From positions 62,001-126,000 of the forward strand of contig CAJXSL010000012.1 of assembly GCA_913060875.1 (NCBI GenBank): DNA of 64,000 nt. The letters run 5' to 3'. Origin of the DNA: an uncultured Desulfobacteraceae bacterium (lineage in GTDB: Bacteria; Desulfobacterota; Desulfobacteria; Desulfobacterales; UBA5852). Below, in pieces: positions 1 to 7,920 of the stretch. The notes below the pieces were generated by a model. The model made no database searches. It was given only the letters and a program-made list of their open reading frames with translations, and was not told where the DNA came from. Each line of letters starts with the position of its first letter. Position 1 is the stretch's first letter. The position numbers were made by a program, and so were the translations under genes.

Positions 1-140
1 GCAATGCAGTCGTAGCCCGCCGGTACGGGGGCGTCATCCACCGCCACCATCTGCTTTTCGCCCGGCAAGGCCGTATAGACCGTCATGGCCAGTTTAAGGG
101 TGTTGCCGGTTTGGCTGGAATACACGATGAGGGATTTCAT
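1..140 (-). CDS. Flavodoxin family protein, N-terminal part (runs off the left edge)
   Basis: The minus-strand reading begins MKSLIVYSSQTGNT, the first beta strand and FMN-phosphate-binding loop (S-x-T-G-N-T) of flavodoxins. About 46 residues are visible before the window ends. An AGGAGG ribosome binding site lies just upstream of the ATG at 138-140. Flavodoxins are small cytoplasmic one-electron carriers. Two sigma-54-type promoters upstream (about 249-263 and 450-464) point at this gene, suggesting the same nitrogen/redox-type control as the cytochrome operon at 2.2-6.7 kb. The C-terminal half is not visible, so a flavodoxin domain inside a larger protein cannot be excluded. Confidence 0.75.
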   Translation of the reverse strand, partial: MKSLIVYSSQTGNTLKLAMTVYTALPGEKQMVAVDDAPVPAGYDCI

Positions 141-247
141 GCGGAGCCTCCTTTGCGAAAAAAGTTGTTTTTATTTGTCTCGAGGAAACACGGCCGGGTC
201 GATTCCGGCCCTTTTTCGACGAAACTGCCATTTTGATCATGCGAAGT

Positions 248-263
248 TTCAAGAAATGTGCCA
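248..263 (-). promoter_or_regulatory. Possible sigma-54 (-24/-12) promoter for the flavodoxin gene
   Basis: On the minus strand the sequence is TGGCACA-TTTC-TTGAA. It has the -24 GG and the right spacing, but GA instead of GC at -12. It lies about 110 nt before the flavodoxin start. It is weaker than the site at 449-464. Confidence 0.4.
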
Positions 264-353
264 TAACTATCTGGCAGTCGGGGGGTGCATTTCAGGCGGA
301 ATGGATGGTTCGATCGGGGATTAAAAGAGGGTGCAAGGCCCAAAAGATCACAA

Positions 354-376
354 CCCTGGCGGACTATCCGCCAGGG
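354..376 (-). terminator. Strong hairpin, possible terminator of a short sigma-54 transcript
   Basis: CCCTGGCGGA and TCCGCCAGGG form a perfect 10-bp stem with a 3-nt loop. On the minus strand it is followed by a T-rich stretch (TTGTGATCTTTT), not a clean T run. It could end a small RNA started at the promoter near 450-464. It matches no riboswitch I know. Confidence 0.35.
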
Positions 377-448
377 CCGTGTGCTAGGAGGTGAGAGCAA
401 GACAACAGCTGATGGAGGGGTTGCCAAGCTTACTCTGGGAATAGTTAA

Positions 449-464
449 AGCAAATGGTGTGCCA
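449..464 (-). promoter_or_regulatory. Sigma-54 (-24/-12) promoter, near-consensus
   Basis: The minus strand reads TGGCACA-CCAT-TTGCT, matching the sigma-54 consensus with GG at -24 and GC at -12 in exact register. Transcription would start near 438 and run left toward the flavodoxin gene at 140. The sigma-54 activator gene lies immediately upstream (604-1992) on the same strand, which supports real use. Confidence 0.7.
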
Positions 465-603
465 TAATTGAACCGGAAGAAAAAAATATCGTTGCGGTTA
501 AATTCGCCGGTGTGGATGGGAACGTCTTCTGGGGTGAATCCGCCCGGTTCGGCATCGACCTGTCACGGCATTTCCGGACCAAGCCATTGGGCCTGCGGTC
601 CTG

Positions 604-1992
604 TCAGGCGTCGATGACTTTATTGAGATCGATGCCGTATTTGCGCATCCGGTTCCATACCGTGACCCGGTTGATGCCCAGGAGGCGGGCGGCCTGGGTC
701 TGGTTGCCGCCGGTTTGGCGCAGGGCGTCGACCAGGGCCTGTTTTTCCGCCCCTGCTCCGCCCGGTCGGCCGCCCCCCTGGATGCTGAGGGTTGAAGGTG
801 TCTCCGCAGCCGGTGTCGGAAGGTGCTCGAGGTCGATCTTGCCCTTCTCCGCAATCACGAAGGCGTATTCCAGCGCACTTTTGAGTTCGCGCACGTTGCC
901 CGGCCAGGTGTAGTCCATCAGGTGCCGCAGGGCGCCGGACGTCAGGCCGGTGATGGCTTTTCCGGTGCGTCCCCTTAGCCGCTGGACAAAGCTGTTGACC
1001 AGCAGCGGGATGTCTTCCCGCCGTTCCCGCAGGGGGGGGATGCGTATGGGGATCACATTGATCCGGAAATACAAATCCTCACGAAACTGCTGCTGTTCGA
1101 TCAAGCTGACCAGGTTCTGGTGGGTGGCCGATATGATGCGGACATCCACATCCACGGAGCGGTGGTCGCCCACCCGTTCGATCTGCTTGTTTTCAAGCAC
1201 CCGCAGCAGCTTGACCTGGACCGACAGAGGGATATCACCGATTTCGTCCAGGAAGATCGACCCGCCGTCCGCGGCCTCAAAGCGTCCCGTACGATGGCGA
1301 TAGGCGCCTGTGAAGGCGCCCTTGATATGGCCGAAGAGTTCGCTTTCCAGCAGCGCGGCATTCAGGGCGGCGCAATTGAGCTGGACATAGGGGCCTTTTT
1401 TACGGTGTCCCCGTTCATGGATGGCCCGGGCTACCAACTCCTTGCCGGTGCCGCTTTCCCCTAAGATGATCACCGGCGCGTTGCTCTGGGCCGCCTTTTC
1501 CACCACCTGGAACACCTTGCGGATGGCGGGCGAGGTGCCGATGATGCCATGCTGCTCCCGATAGTCGTTCAACTGACGGGAGAGGAGTTCCACCTGCTGG
1601 TCCAACCGGTCGATTTCGCTGATGTCGGTGATGGTTTCCACGGCGCCGAGAACCGTACCGTCATCGTCTCGCAGGACCGATGCGTTTTTGAGGGCCGGCA
1701 GGCAGGTGCCGTCCTTGCGGACGATGCCGCAGCGGCAGCGGCGCATATCCGGGTGGTTGGGCAGGAACAGTTTGCACCATTCGCCGGGCCGGTTGTGGAG
1801 GGTCTGCTCACAGGCATCGCACTCCAAAAGGGTGCAGGACTTGCCGATGGCTTCGCCGGCACTGTAGCCGGTCAGGCGCTCGAAGGATTTGTTGACCATC
1901 AAAATGGTCCCTTCCGCGCTGATCAGCATCAGGCCGTCATTCATGGTGTTGATGATGCGCTTCCAGTAGCGGCTGATGTCTTCGCTCTTCAT
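604..1992 (-). CDS. Sigma-54-dependent transcriptional activator with Cys-rich PAS domain
   Basis: This is a 462-residue bacterial enhancer-binding protein. An N-terminal PAS domain (about 8-125) is followed by a short coiled linker, then the AAA+ domain with Walker A GESGTGKE (about 178), the sigma-54-contacting GAFTGA loop (about 224) and Walker B. A Fis-type helix-turn-helix lies at the C-terminus (about 420-455). The PAS domain carries seven cysteines in 45 residues (C53, C58, C61, C73, C86, C88, C97), which suggests a metal, Fe-S or thiol redox sensor. It is divergent from the redox operon starting near 2.2 kb, which has a -24/-12 promoter and phased upstream boxes. It is therefore the likely activator of that operon and perhaps of the flavodoxin gene to the left. 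Family assignment is secure; signal and targets are inferred. Confidence 0.93.
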   Translation of the reverse strand: MKSEDISRYWKRIINTMNDGLMLISAEGTILMVNKSFERLTGYSAGEAIGKSCTLLECDACEQTLHNRPGEWCKLFLPNHPDMRRCRCGIVRKDGTCLPALKNASVLRDDDGTVLGAVETITDISEIDRLDQQVELLSRQLNDYREQHGIIGTSPAIRKVFQVVEKAAQSNAPVIILGESGTGKELVARAIHERGHRKKGPYVQLNCAALNAALLESELFGHIKGAFTGAYRHRTGRFEAADGGSIFLDEIGDIPLSVQVKLLRVLENKQIERVGDHRSVDVDVRIISATHQNLVSLIEQQQFREDLYFRINVIPIRIPPLRERREDIPLLVNSFVQRLRGRTGKAITGLTSGALRHLMDYTWPGNVRELKSALEYAFVIAEKGKIDLEHLPTPAAETPSTLSIQGGGRPGGAGAEKQALVDALRQTGGNQTQAARLLGINRVTVWNRMRKYGIDLNKVIDA

Positions 1993-2031
1993 TATAGTTC
2001 CCCGTCAGGTTTGGCTGTATAGATACAACAC

Positions 2032-2061
2032 TGTTTAAACGTGTTTAAATAAGTGTTTAAA
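2032..2061. repeat. Three phased TGTTTAAA boxes, candidate activator binding sites
   Basis: TGTTTAAA occurs at 2032-2039, 2042-2049 and 2054-2061, at centre spacings of 10 and 12 bp (about one helical turn). The boxes lie about 95-125 bp upstream of the -24 element at 2158, the usual place for enhancer-binding-protein sites. They may also act on the activator's own promoter, since its start codon is at 1992. Confidence 0.5.
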
Positions 2062-2156
2062 TACCATTAGCGGCCGAGCAGATCAACCCGGTTGTATGAA
2101 GCCAAAAAAATACGTTATTTCTATAGTTTATAAATTTATTCGGTTTAGCGTCATGG

Positions 2157-2172
2157 CGGCACGATTATTGTT
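2157..2172 (+). promoter_or_regulatory. Sigma-54 (-24/-12) promoter of the cytochrome operon
   Basis: CGGCACG-ATTA-TTGTT has GG at 2158-2159 and TTGT in exact -12 register (GT where the consensus has GC). Transcription would start near 2183, just before the first small gene. With the divergent sigma-54 activator and the boxes at 2032-2061, this makes a consistent regulatory unit. Confidence 0.6.
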
Positions 2173-2204
2173 ATTATCCTTGTCAAGCTGGGATGATATG
2201 GGAT

Positions 2205-2420
2205 ATGGACCATAATATGCCGGATATTGACGGACTGGTCGGCCTGCTGAAATATACCGCCGCCCTCAGGCAGCTGCCTTTGGGCGATACCCTCTGTTTT
2301 ACTGTCCGGGATGCGGATGTTTATGAGGCCCTGGTCCGGATTGTCGAGAACGATAGACACTGCCGGATGAGGGTGGCCGAAACAGCGGAAGGCCGTCGCA
2401 TGAGGGTGACCAGGATCTAG
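2205..2420 (+). CDS. Small TusA-like protein, first gene of the redox operon
   Basis: This is a roughly 71-residue cytoplasmic protein; the frame is open from an ATG at 2193. The order of helix ([12 protein letters not shown]), turn with LGDTL, strand, second helix and final strand resembles the TusA/SirA sulfur-carrier fold. It lacks the Cys-Pro active-site motif near the N-terminus, and its only cysteines are further along. If the sigma-54 promoter is used, transcription starts near 2183, so the ATG at 2205 or 2217 is more likely than 2193. It sits 50 nt before the ferredoxin gene. TusA-like genes are common beside sulfur redox enzymes, but this family call is tentative. Confidence 0.5.
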   Translation: MDHNMPDIDGLVGLLKYTAALRQLPLGDTLCFTVRDADVYEALVRIVENDRHCRMRVAETAEGRRMRVTRI

Positions 2421-2469
2421 ATCGGACCGCATTTTCCTTGTGAGCGGGTTAAACGACGGGAGGATATAT

Positions 2470-3390
2470 ATGGATTTGAGCCGAAGAGGGTTTTTTAAAG
2501 TCATGGGGGCCACCGGGGCGGGCCTGGCGGCTTCAAACCGACCGGCCCGGGCCTGGCAGTCGCGGGCGCCGGAGGACCCCTACGGATGCCTGGTGGATCT
2601 GACCCGCTGCATCGGCTGCCGCAAATGCGAGCAGGCCTGCCAGGCGGTCAATGGCCTGCCGGAACCCGAAATGCCGTTTGATGATCTGACGGTTCTGGAC
2701 CGCAAGCGCCGGCCGGATGAAAAGAGCTTCACAGTGGTCAATCGCTACTACTCCGGCAAGATCGACGAGCGCGACCAGCTGATCCCCACCTTTGTCAAGA
2801 TCCAGTGCATGCACTGCCAGGATCCGGCCTGTGCCTCGGCCTGCATCGTGGGTGCCTTGACGAAAAAAGAAAACGGTGCCGTGGCCTACGACGCCAGCAA
2901 GTGTATCGGGTGCCGTTACTGCATGGTGGCCTGCCCCTTCGAGATCCCGGCCTATGAATATCACGATCCGATAACGCCCCGGGTGATGAAGTGCACCTTC
3001 TGCTACGAGCGGGTCGCCGAGGAGGGCAAGCTGCCTGGTTGCGCCCAGATCTGTCCGGTGGAGGCCATCACCTTCGGCAAACGGTCCACTCTGCTGGAAG
3101 TCGGCCACAAGCGCATCAAAGACAACCCCGGGCGTTACATCGATCATGTTTATGGTGAACATGAAGTGGGTGGCACCAGCTGGATGTATATTTCAGATCA
3201 GCCCTTCGAGAACCTCGGGTTCATCCAGGTGCCGGAAAAGCCCCTGCCTCAGTTGGCCGAAACCATCCAGCATTCCCTCTTCAGCTACCTCTGGTCCCCC
3301 ATCGTCCTTTTCGGCATGTTGAGCGGCGTCATGTGGGGGTTCCGGAACAAAGGCGACCGTGACATCGACCATGAAGGAGAGAATTCATGA
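2470..3390 (+). CDS. HybA-like periplasmic ferredoxin subunit with Tat signal and C-terminal anchor
   Basis: This is a 306-residue electron-transfer subunit. The start at 2470 has a GGGAGGA ribosome binding site; an ATG 30 nt upstream in the same frame has none. The N-terminus is a twin-arginine signal ([15 protein letters not shown]). Four cysteine groups follow (C-x2-C-x2-C-x3-C types near [35 protein letters not shown], and CTFC with GCAQIC), enough for four [4Fe-4S] clusters as in HybA/DmsB proteins. A hydrophobic segment near the C-terminus ([17 protein letters not shown]) would anchor it in the inner membrane. It overlaps the NrfD-like gene by 4 nt. It likely passes electrons between the quinone-interacting membrane subunit and the multihaem cytochrome downstream. 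Confidence 0.9.
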   Translation: MDLSRRGFFKVMGATGAGLAASNRPARAWQSRAPEDPYGCLVDLTRCIGCRKCEQACQAVNGLPEPEMPFDDLTVLDRKRRPDEKSFTVVNRYYSGKIDERDQLIPTFVKIQCMHCQDPACASACIVGALTKKENGAVAYDASKCIGCRYCMVACPFEIPAYEYHDPITPRVMKCTFCYERVAEEGKLPGCAQICPVEAITFGKRSTLLEVGHKRIKDNPGRYIDHVYGEHEVGGTSWMYISDQPFENLGFIQVPEKPLPQLAETIQHSLFSYLWSPIVLFGMLSGVMWGFRNKGDRDIDHEGENS

Positions 3391-4592
3391 GCCATTCCTC
3401 AAGCCCGATACGGGCCAAGTTCTGGACACCCGGCGTGGTCGTGCTGGCCTTCCTGATGGCCGCCGGGGCCGTGACCATCGTTGCCCGCTATATCGGCGGC
3501 ATCGGCTATGTTTCCAATTTAACCACGGCACGCCCCTGGGGATTGTGGATCGGCGTGGATGTGGCTTCCGGTGTGGCCCTGGCGGCCGGCGGCTTCACCA
3601 CCGCCTTTCTGGCCCACATCGTCAGCCGCCACTACTATGAACCCGTGGTGCGGCCGGCCCTGCTGACCGCCATGCTGGGGTACACTTTCGTTGTCCTGGG
3701 GCTGCTGGTGGACATCGGCCGCTCCTGGGCCATCTGGAAGCCCATGGTGTTCTGGAACCCGAACTCGGTGTTGTTCGAGGTGGCCATGTGCGTCATGTTT
3801 TACCTCAACGTGCTCTACCTGGAGTTCGTGCCCATCGTGGTGGAGCAGTACAAGGGACGGGTCAATCTGCCCGGACCCCTGGCCGCGCTCAACGGTCCGG
3901 CCGAGGGGCTGCTGAAAATCGCCGACCTGATTACCGGCAAACTGATGTGGATATTCATTATCCTCGGGGTGGTGCTCTCCTGCATGCACCAGTCCAGTCT
4001 GGGCTCCCTGATGTTGATTGCCCCGACCAAATTGCATCCCCTCTGGTACACGCCGATCTTGCCGCTGCTTTTTCTGACCTCGGCCATTGCGGTGGGCTAT
4101 CCCATGGTGGTGTTCGAAACCACGCTGGTGACATCCTCCCTCAAACTGGATTCCGAGATGGACATCCTGGCGCCCCTGACCCGTTTTACCGTATTTTTGC
4201 TCGGGCTCTACCTGGCCCTGAAAATTGGCGACTTGGGGGTGCGCGGCACCTACGTCTATCTGCTCGACGGCACGGCCCAGACCAACGCCTTTCTGGCGGA
4301 GATCATCCTGGGGGTGATCGTGCCCTGGGTCATGCTCGTGCTGCCCAGGGTGCGCCAGTCCCGACGCGGCCTTTTTATCGCCAGCAGCCTGATCGTGGGC
4401 GGTGTGCTCTTGAATCGCGTTAATGTCTTCGTGGTGGGTTACCGTCCGCCCATCAGCGAGGCCAACTACGCGCCGGCCTTCGGCGAAATCCTGGTTACCG
4501 TCGGGCTCATCGCGGGCCTGATGTTCCTATACCGTTTTCTGGTGACCTATCTGCCGGTGTTGAACCGACCGAAACAGGAGGTGTCGGCATGA
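3387..4592 (+). CDS. NrfD/HybB-type integral membrane subunit
   Basis: This 401-residue protein has about ten hydrophobic segments and the family pattern of HybB/NrfD quinone-interacting subunits ([20 protein letters not shown] near residue 45-65, and a conserved [17 protein letters not shown]-like region). These proteins exchange electrons and sometimes protons between menaquinone and a periplasmic ferredoxin subunit. Its ATG overlaps the previous gene (ATGA), and its stop overlaps the start of the cytochrome gene, so the three are almost certainly translationally coupled into one complex. Direction of electron flow cannot be read from the sequence. Confidence 0.9.
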   Translation: MSHSSSPIRAKFWTPGVVVLAFLMAAGAVTIVARYIGGIGYVSNLTTARPWGLWIGVDVASGVALAAGGFTTAFLAHIVSRHYYEPVVRPALLTAMLGYTFVVLGLLVDIGRSWAIWKPMVFWNPNSVLFEVAMCVMFYLNVLYLEFVPIVVEQYKGRVNLPGPLAALNGPAEGLLKIADLITGKLMWIFIILGVVLSCMHQSSLGSLMLIAPTKLHPLWYTPILPLLFLTSAIAVGYPMVVFETTLVTSSLKLDSEMDILAPLTRFTVFLLGLYLALKIGDLGVRGTYVYLLDGTAQTNAFLAEIILGVIVPWVMLVLPRVRQSRRGLFIASSLIVGGVLLNRVNVFVVGYRPPISEANYAPAFGEILVTVGLIAGLMFLYRFLVTYLPVLNRPKQEVSA

Positions 4593-6694
4593 TCAACAAG
4601 TCGTCTATCGTTTTATGTTTAATGCTCCTGGTGGGAATCAACGGCGGCCTGGTCGCCCTCCCGCCGGGCAGTCCCGGAAGTGTTGCGGCCTATGCCGCAG
4701 CGGCCCAGGACAAGCCTGCGCCGGAGCCGGAGGCCAAGGCCTGGACCGCCCCCGACCAGGAAGCCGCCCTGGCGCGCGCCGCCGAGACGGTGCCCTTCGT
4801 CGAGGCCGTGATGGACGAGTGCAAGCTTTGCCGTCAGATGCGGCTGCGTGAAACGGGTTTGAGCACCAAGGACATCACGCACAGCTACTTCGTCCTCAAC
4901 AGCCCTATCATCAACAAGGTCGAGGACCACTACGGGCCGGTGCGCTTCATGCACAGCAAGCATGCCGCGCAAATCCAGGATTGCGCCATGTGCCACCATT
5001 ACCGTCCCCTGGATGCCGACGCCAAGGAAACCACCCGTTGCTCGGCCTGCCACCAGGAAGCCTTCCGCCCGGAGCACCCCGAACGCATCGGTCTGAAGGC
5101 CGCCTATCATCAGCAGTGCATGGAATGCCATCGGGACATGAACCAGGGACCGGTGGACTGCATCGGCTGCCACAACAAGAACGTGCCCGACCACAAGGAC
5201 AAGGTCCAGCTGGCCGCCAATCCGACGCCGTTCCAGGTGACGGCCGAGTGCCTGCGCTGCCACGAGGCGGCCGGCCAGGATATGCTCAAAACCGCCCATT
5301 GGCTATTGAAAGGCCCGTCCCCCTACACGTTGGGCCACCGAAAGGAGGTTGAGATCGGCAAAAGCACCATTGCCACCAACAACTTCTGAATGAGCATCGC
5401 CAGCAACGAGGCTCGTTGCACCAGTTGTCACGTCGGCTATGGATGGAAAGACGAAACTTTTGACCACACGGATATGACCAAGATCGATTGCCTGGTGTGT
5501 CATGACACCACCGGCACCTACAAAAAAAACCCGACAGCGGCAGGCATGCCCGATCCCAAAGTGGATCTGGTAAAGGTGGCTAAAAACGTGGGGCCCACCT
5601 CCCGGCGCTCCTGCGGCGAATGTCACTTCAACGGCGGCGGCGGCGAGGCGGTCAAGCACGCCGATCTCTCCCGCCAGTTGCTGACGCCGGACCGCAATTG
5701 CGACGTTCACATGGGTGGTTACGATTTTCAGTGCACCGAGTGCCATCGCACCCGCAATCACAAGATCGCCGGACGCAGCTCTTCCGTGGCTGTGGTGGAG
5801 GGCAGTTTTTCCTGCGAAAAATGCCACACCAGCAGCCCCCACCACGGGGATGATCTGCTGGATCATCACCTGAACAAACACAGTCAGACCATCGCCTGCA
5901 ATACCTGCCACTCACCGGTCTATGCCAAGTGCAAGCCCACCAAGGTCTCCTGGGACTGGTCCAAGGCCGGCGACAAGGAGCGCAAACCCAAGAAAGATAA
6001 ATACGGCATGAAGGACTACCACTGGAAAAAGGGTGAGTTTCGGTGGAAAGAGTCTGCCAAGCCCGTCTACACCTGGGACAGCGGCTTTACGAAGCGCGTG
6101 CTGATTGGAGACAAGGTGGATTGGCGGTCGGGGCCGGTCAACATCTCGGAGCCCGTCGGTTCCATCAACGATCCCAACTCCAAGATCGCGCCTTTCAAGA
6201 TCATGGCGGGGGTCCAGGCCGTGGATGCCGAACACGACTACCTCCTCGTCCCCCATCTCTTCCCCCGCGACAAGGAGGATAAGACCGCCTACTGGAAAAA
6301 CCTTGACTGGCAGAAGTCATTCGCCGACGGGATGAAGGCCGCCGGCCTGAAATACAGCGGCAAATACGAGTGGACCTCTTCGCAGATGTACTGGCGGGTG
6401 GAGCACGAAGTCATGCCCGCCCAATCGGCCCTCTCCTGTGTCCAGTGCCACGCCAGCCTGCAATCCGAGCGCACCTGCGACCGCTGCCACCAGGACAGCC
6501 GTGAGGTGGACTTCAAGAAGATTGCCCACAAGGGGACCGACTTCAGCTACATGGCCTCCCGGGGGCGTGATGTCAGCGATCTGATCGGTACGACGGACTA
6601 TATCGACTTCAAGGCCCTGGGCTACAAGGGCGATCCCATTATTCACGGCGGCCGTTTCAAGAAGCTGCCCATGGGGTATAAAGCTAAAAAATAA
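4589..6694 (+). CDS. Multihaem cytochrome c selenoprotein, octahaem tetrathionate reductase-like (in-frame TGA read as Sec267)
   Basis: Two ORFs (4589-5389 and 5390-6694) lie in the same frame, separated by a single TGA. Read through, they give 701 residues with a signal peptide and 13 CXXCH motifs. The N-terminal part (about 85-220) has four CXXCH (CAMCH, CSACH, CMECH, CIGCH) in a class III cytochrome-like pattern with upstream histidines. The rest, starting at CLRCH, resembles the octahaem tetrathionate reductase (OTR) family, including N-N-F-X-M-S-I and CTSCHVGYGW around the TGA. As I remember the family, a Cys usually occupies position X, so TGA would encode selenocysteine in its place. 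A SECIS-like hairpin follows at 5403-5419. The second half alone would start at an ATG with no ribosome binding site or signal peptide, which argues against two genes. The protein is probably periplasmic or exported, and may reduce a sulfur or nitrogen oxyanion; the substrate is unknown. Confidence 0.85.
5387..5419 (+). promoter_or_regulatory. In-frame TGA (Sec codon) and SECIS-like hairpin
   Basis: TGA at 5387-5389 is followed at 5403-5409 and 5413-5419 by GCAACGA and TCGTTGC, a perfect 7-bp stem with loop GGC (5410-5412). The loop starts 20 nt after the TGA and begins with G, as expected of bacterial SECIS elements (small G-containing apical loop roughly 16-37 nt after UGA). The stem lies inside the coding sequence for SNEARC, just before the CTSCH haem motif. 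Confidence 0.8.
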
Positions 6695-6740
6695 AAAGCT
6701 GTGACGGGGTGTACCCCCCGCGCGGTCGGTCAAAAAAGCG

Positions 6741-6773
6741 AACCGGACCATCCCGTTACGGGAGGTCCGGTTT
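6741..6773. terminator. Bidirectional terminator between the cytochrome and M48 peptidase genes
   Basis: AACCGGACC pairs with GGTCCGGTT, with an inner TCCCG-TTA-CGGGA stem and one bulged A. On the minus side it is followed by a CTTTTTT run, and on the plus side by TTTG. It separates two convergent genes. Confidence 0.75.
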
Positions 6774-6790
6774 GTGCGTTCAGGCGATCG

Positions 6791-7756
6791 TCATGGACAG
6801 TAGCCATAAGTGCGGCACAGGTCCAACCGGGTTCCCGGAACCGGCCGGCGGTAAGGCCGCCGCAATGTCCCCGGCCGCATCGGCAATGCGTCGGGCATGC
6901 GGTCAACGTCCTTTATGGTCATCAAGCGGCGCACCCGTTCCCGGGTGGGGGGGTGGGAGCGCAGGAGCGAATCTTTGGAAGGTGCTGCCAGCGGCCATCG
7001 GAAAAAGCGACGCTGCAGCAGACGGTTGTGGTGCTCGATCCTGACCAGAGCGGCGACAAGGGGTTGTGACGTTCCGAGCATCGCGGCGGCTTCCATGTCG
7101 GCCAGGTACTCCCGGGAGCGGGAAAGGGCCAGCTGTAAAAGAAAGCCGATGTAAGGCGCCAGGATAAGCATCAGGATGCCGCCCATGCTCAGGAAGTGGT
7201 GCCCGGCCAGAATCAACGGCAGGTTGACGATCAGCAGCAGCTGGCCGAAGAAGGACATCCCCTGGATGAGCTGGGAGAGCAGGGCGGCAAATCCCATGAC
7301 ACGGGTATCGTCGTTTTTAAGGTGGGCCATTTCATGGGACAGCACCGCGGCCACTTCATCGTGTTCCAGATGCCGCAGCAGCGCATCGGTGACCCCGATG
7401 ACCGCATGGTGGCCCGTGCCCATGGCAAAGGCGTTCATCACCCCGCCGGGCAGGTAATACAGCTGGGGCGGGTTGGGCAAACGCGCCCTGCGGGACAGTT
7501 CCGCCACCATCTGGTGCAGTTGCGGAGCTTCCGGCGGCGTCAAGGGCCGACCGCCCTGGACGCGCAGCATCATTTTGGGAGCCAGGATGGGCTGCAGCGC
7601 ATAGAGCAGAACGACCGCTGTGAAAACGGCCAGAGCCATCGTGACACCCCCCAGCAGCCCGCCGGTGAAGCCCAGCATAAGCGCCATAGCGGCCACGAGG
7701 GCAAAGGCCTGCAAGCGTGACGATAGTCGATATTTCCAAGTAGACGTTGATTTCAT
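6791..7756 (-). CDS. M48 family membrane zinc metallopeptidase (HtpX-like)
   Basis: This protein of about 321 residues has two N-terminal transmembrane segments, then a zinc-binding HEMAHLKNDD motif (HEXXH) preceded by the A-V-L-S strand typical of M48 peptidases, and two further hydrophobic segments. A downstream SRSREYLADMEAA motif carries the third zinc ligand Glu (E-x-x-A-D). HtpX-type enzymes degrade damaged inner-membrane proteins. The ATG at 7756 has a good GGAG ribosome binding site; the frame extends eight codons further upstream without one. The C-terminus has an Arg/Pro-rich tail of about 40 residues. The gene is monocistronic, convergent with the cytochrome operon and bounded by a terminator. 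Confidence 0.92.
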   Translation of the reverse strand: MKSTSTWKYRLSSRLQAFALVAAMALMLGFTGGLLGGVTMALAVFTAVVLLYALQPILAPKMMLRVQGGRPLTPPEAPQLHQMVAELSRRARLPNPPQLYYLPGGVMNAFAMGTGHHAVIGVTDALLRHLEHDEVAAVLSHEMAHLKNDDTRVMGFAALLSQLIQGMSFFGQLLLIVNLPLILAGHHFLSMGGILMLILAPYIGFLLQLALSRSREYLADMEAAAMLGTSQPLVAALVRIEHHNRLLQRRFFRWPLAAPSKDSLLRSHPPTRERVRRLMTIKDVDRMPDALPMRPGTLRRPYRRPVPGTRLDLCRTYGYCP

Positions 7757-7920
7757 CGAACACTCCTGCGTATCGAACATTACTAATTACTATCTTATCA
7801 ATATGGTAATGAATAATGCCAATAAATCAAGTCATGCGGCGAAGGGCGCCGCCGGTGGGTGTTTTATATCCTGATCCGGTCCGTTTCGGATGTGCTTTTC
7901 AGAAGGGCCGCCGTCGAACG

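Larger units (their letters stand above)
141..603. other. Gene-free region with two sigma-54-like promoters and a strong hairpin
   Basis: I see no convincing protein gene here; the short ORFs lack ribosome binding sites and recognisable motifs. The region holds two minus-strand -24/-12 promoters (249-263 and 450-464) and a 10-bp GC-rich hairpin (354-376). A sigma-54 transcript starting near 438 and ending after the hairpin would be an untranslated RNA of roughly 90-100 nt, or a long leader for the flavodoxin gene. Confidence 0.5.

Noticed and set aside
354-376. Hairpin region as a known riboswitch (cyclic di-GMP, Moco, TPP)
   Set aside because: None of the conserved core sequences of these classes is present.
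5390-6694. Separate octahaem cytochrome gene starting at the ATG after the TGA
   Set aside because: No ribosome binding site or signal peptide, same frame as the preceding ORF, and SECIS-like hairpin after the TGA; one selenoprotein explains it better.
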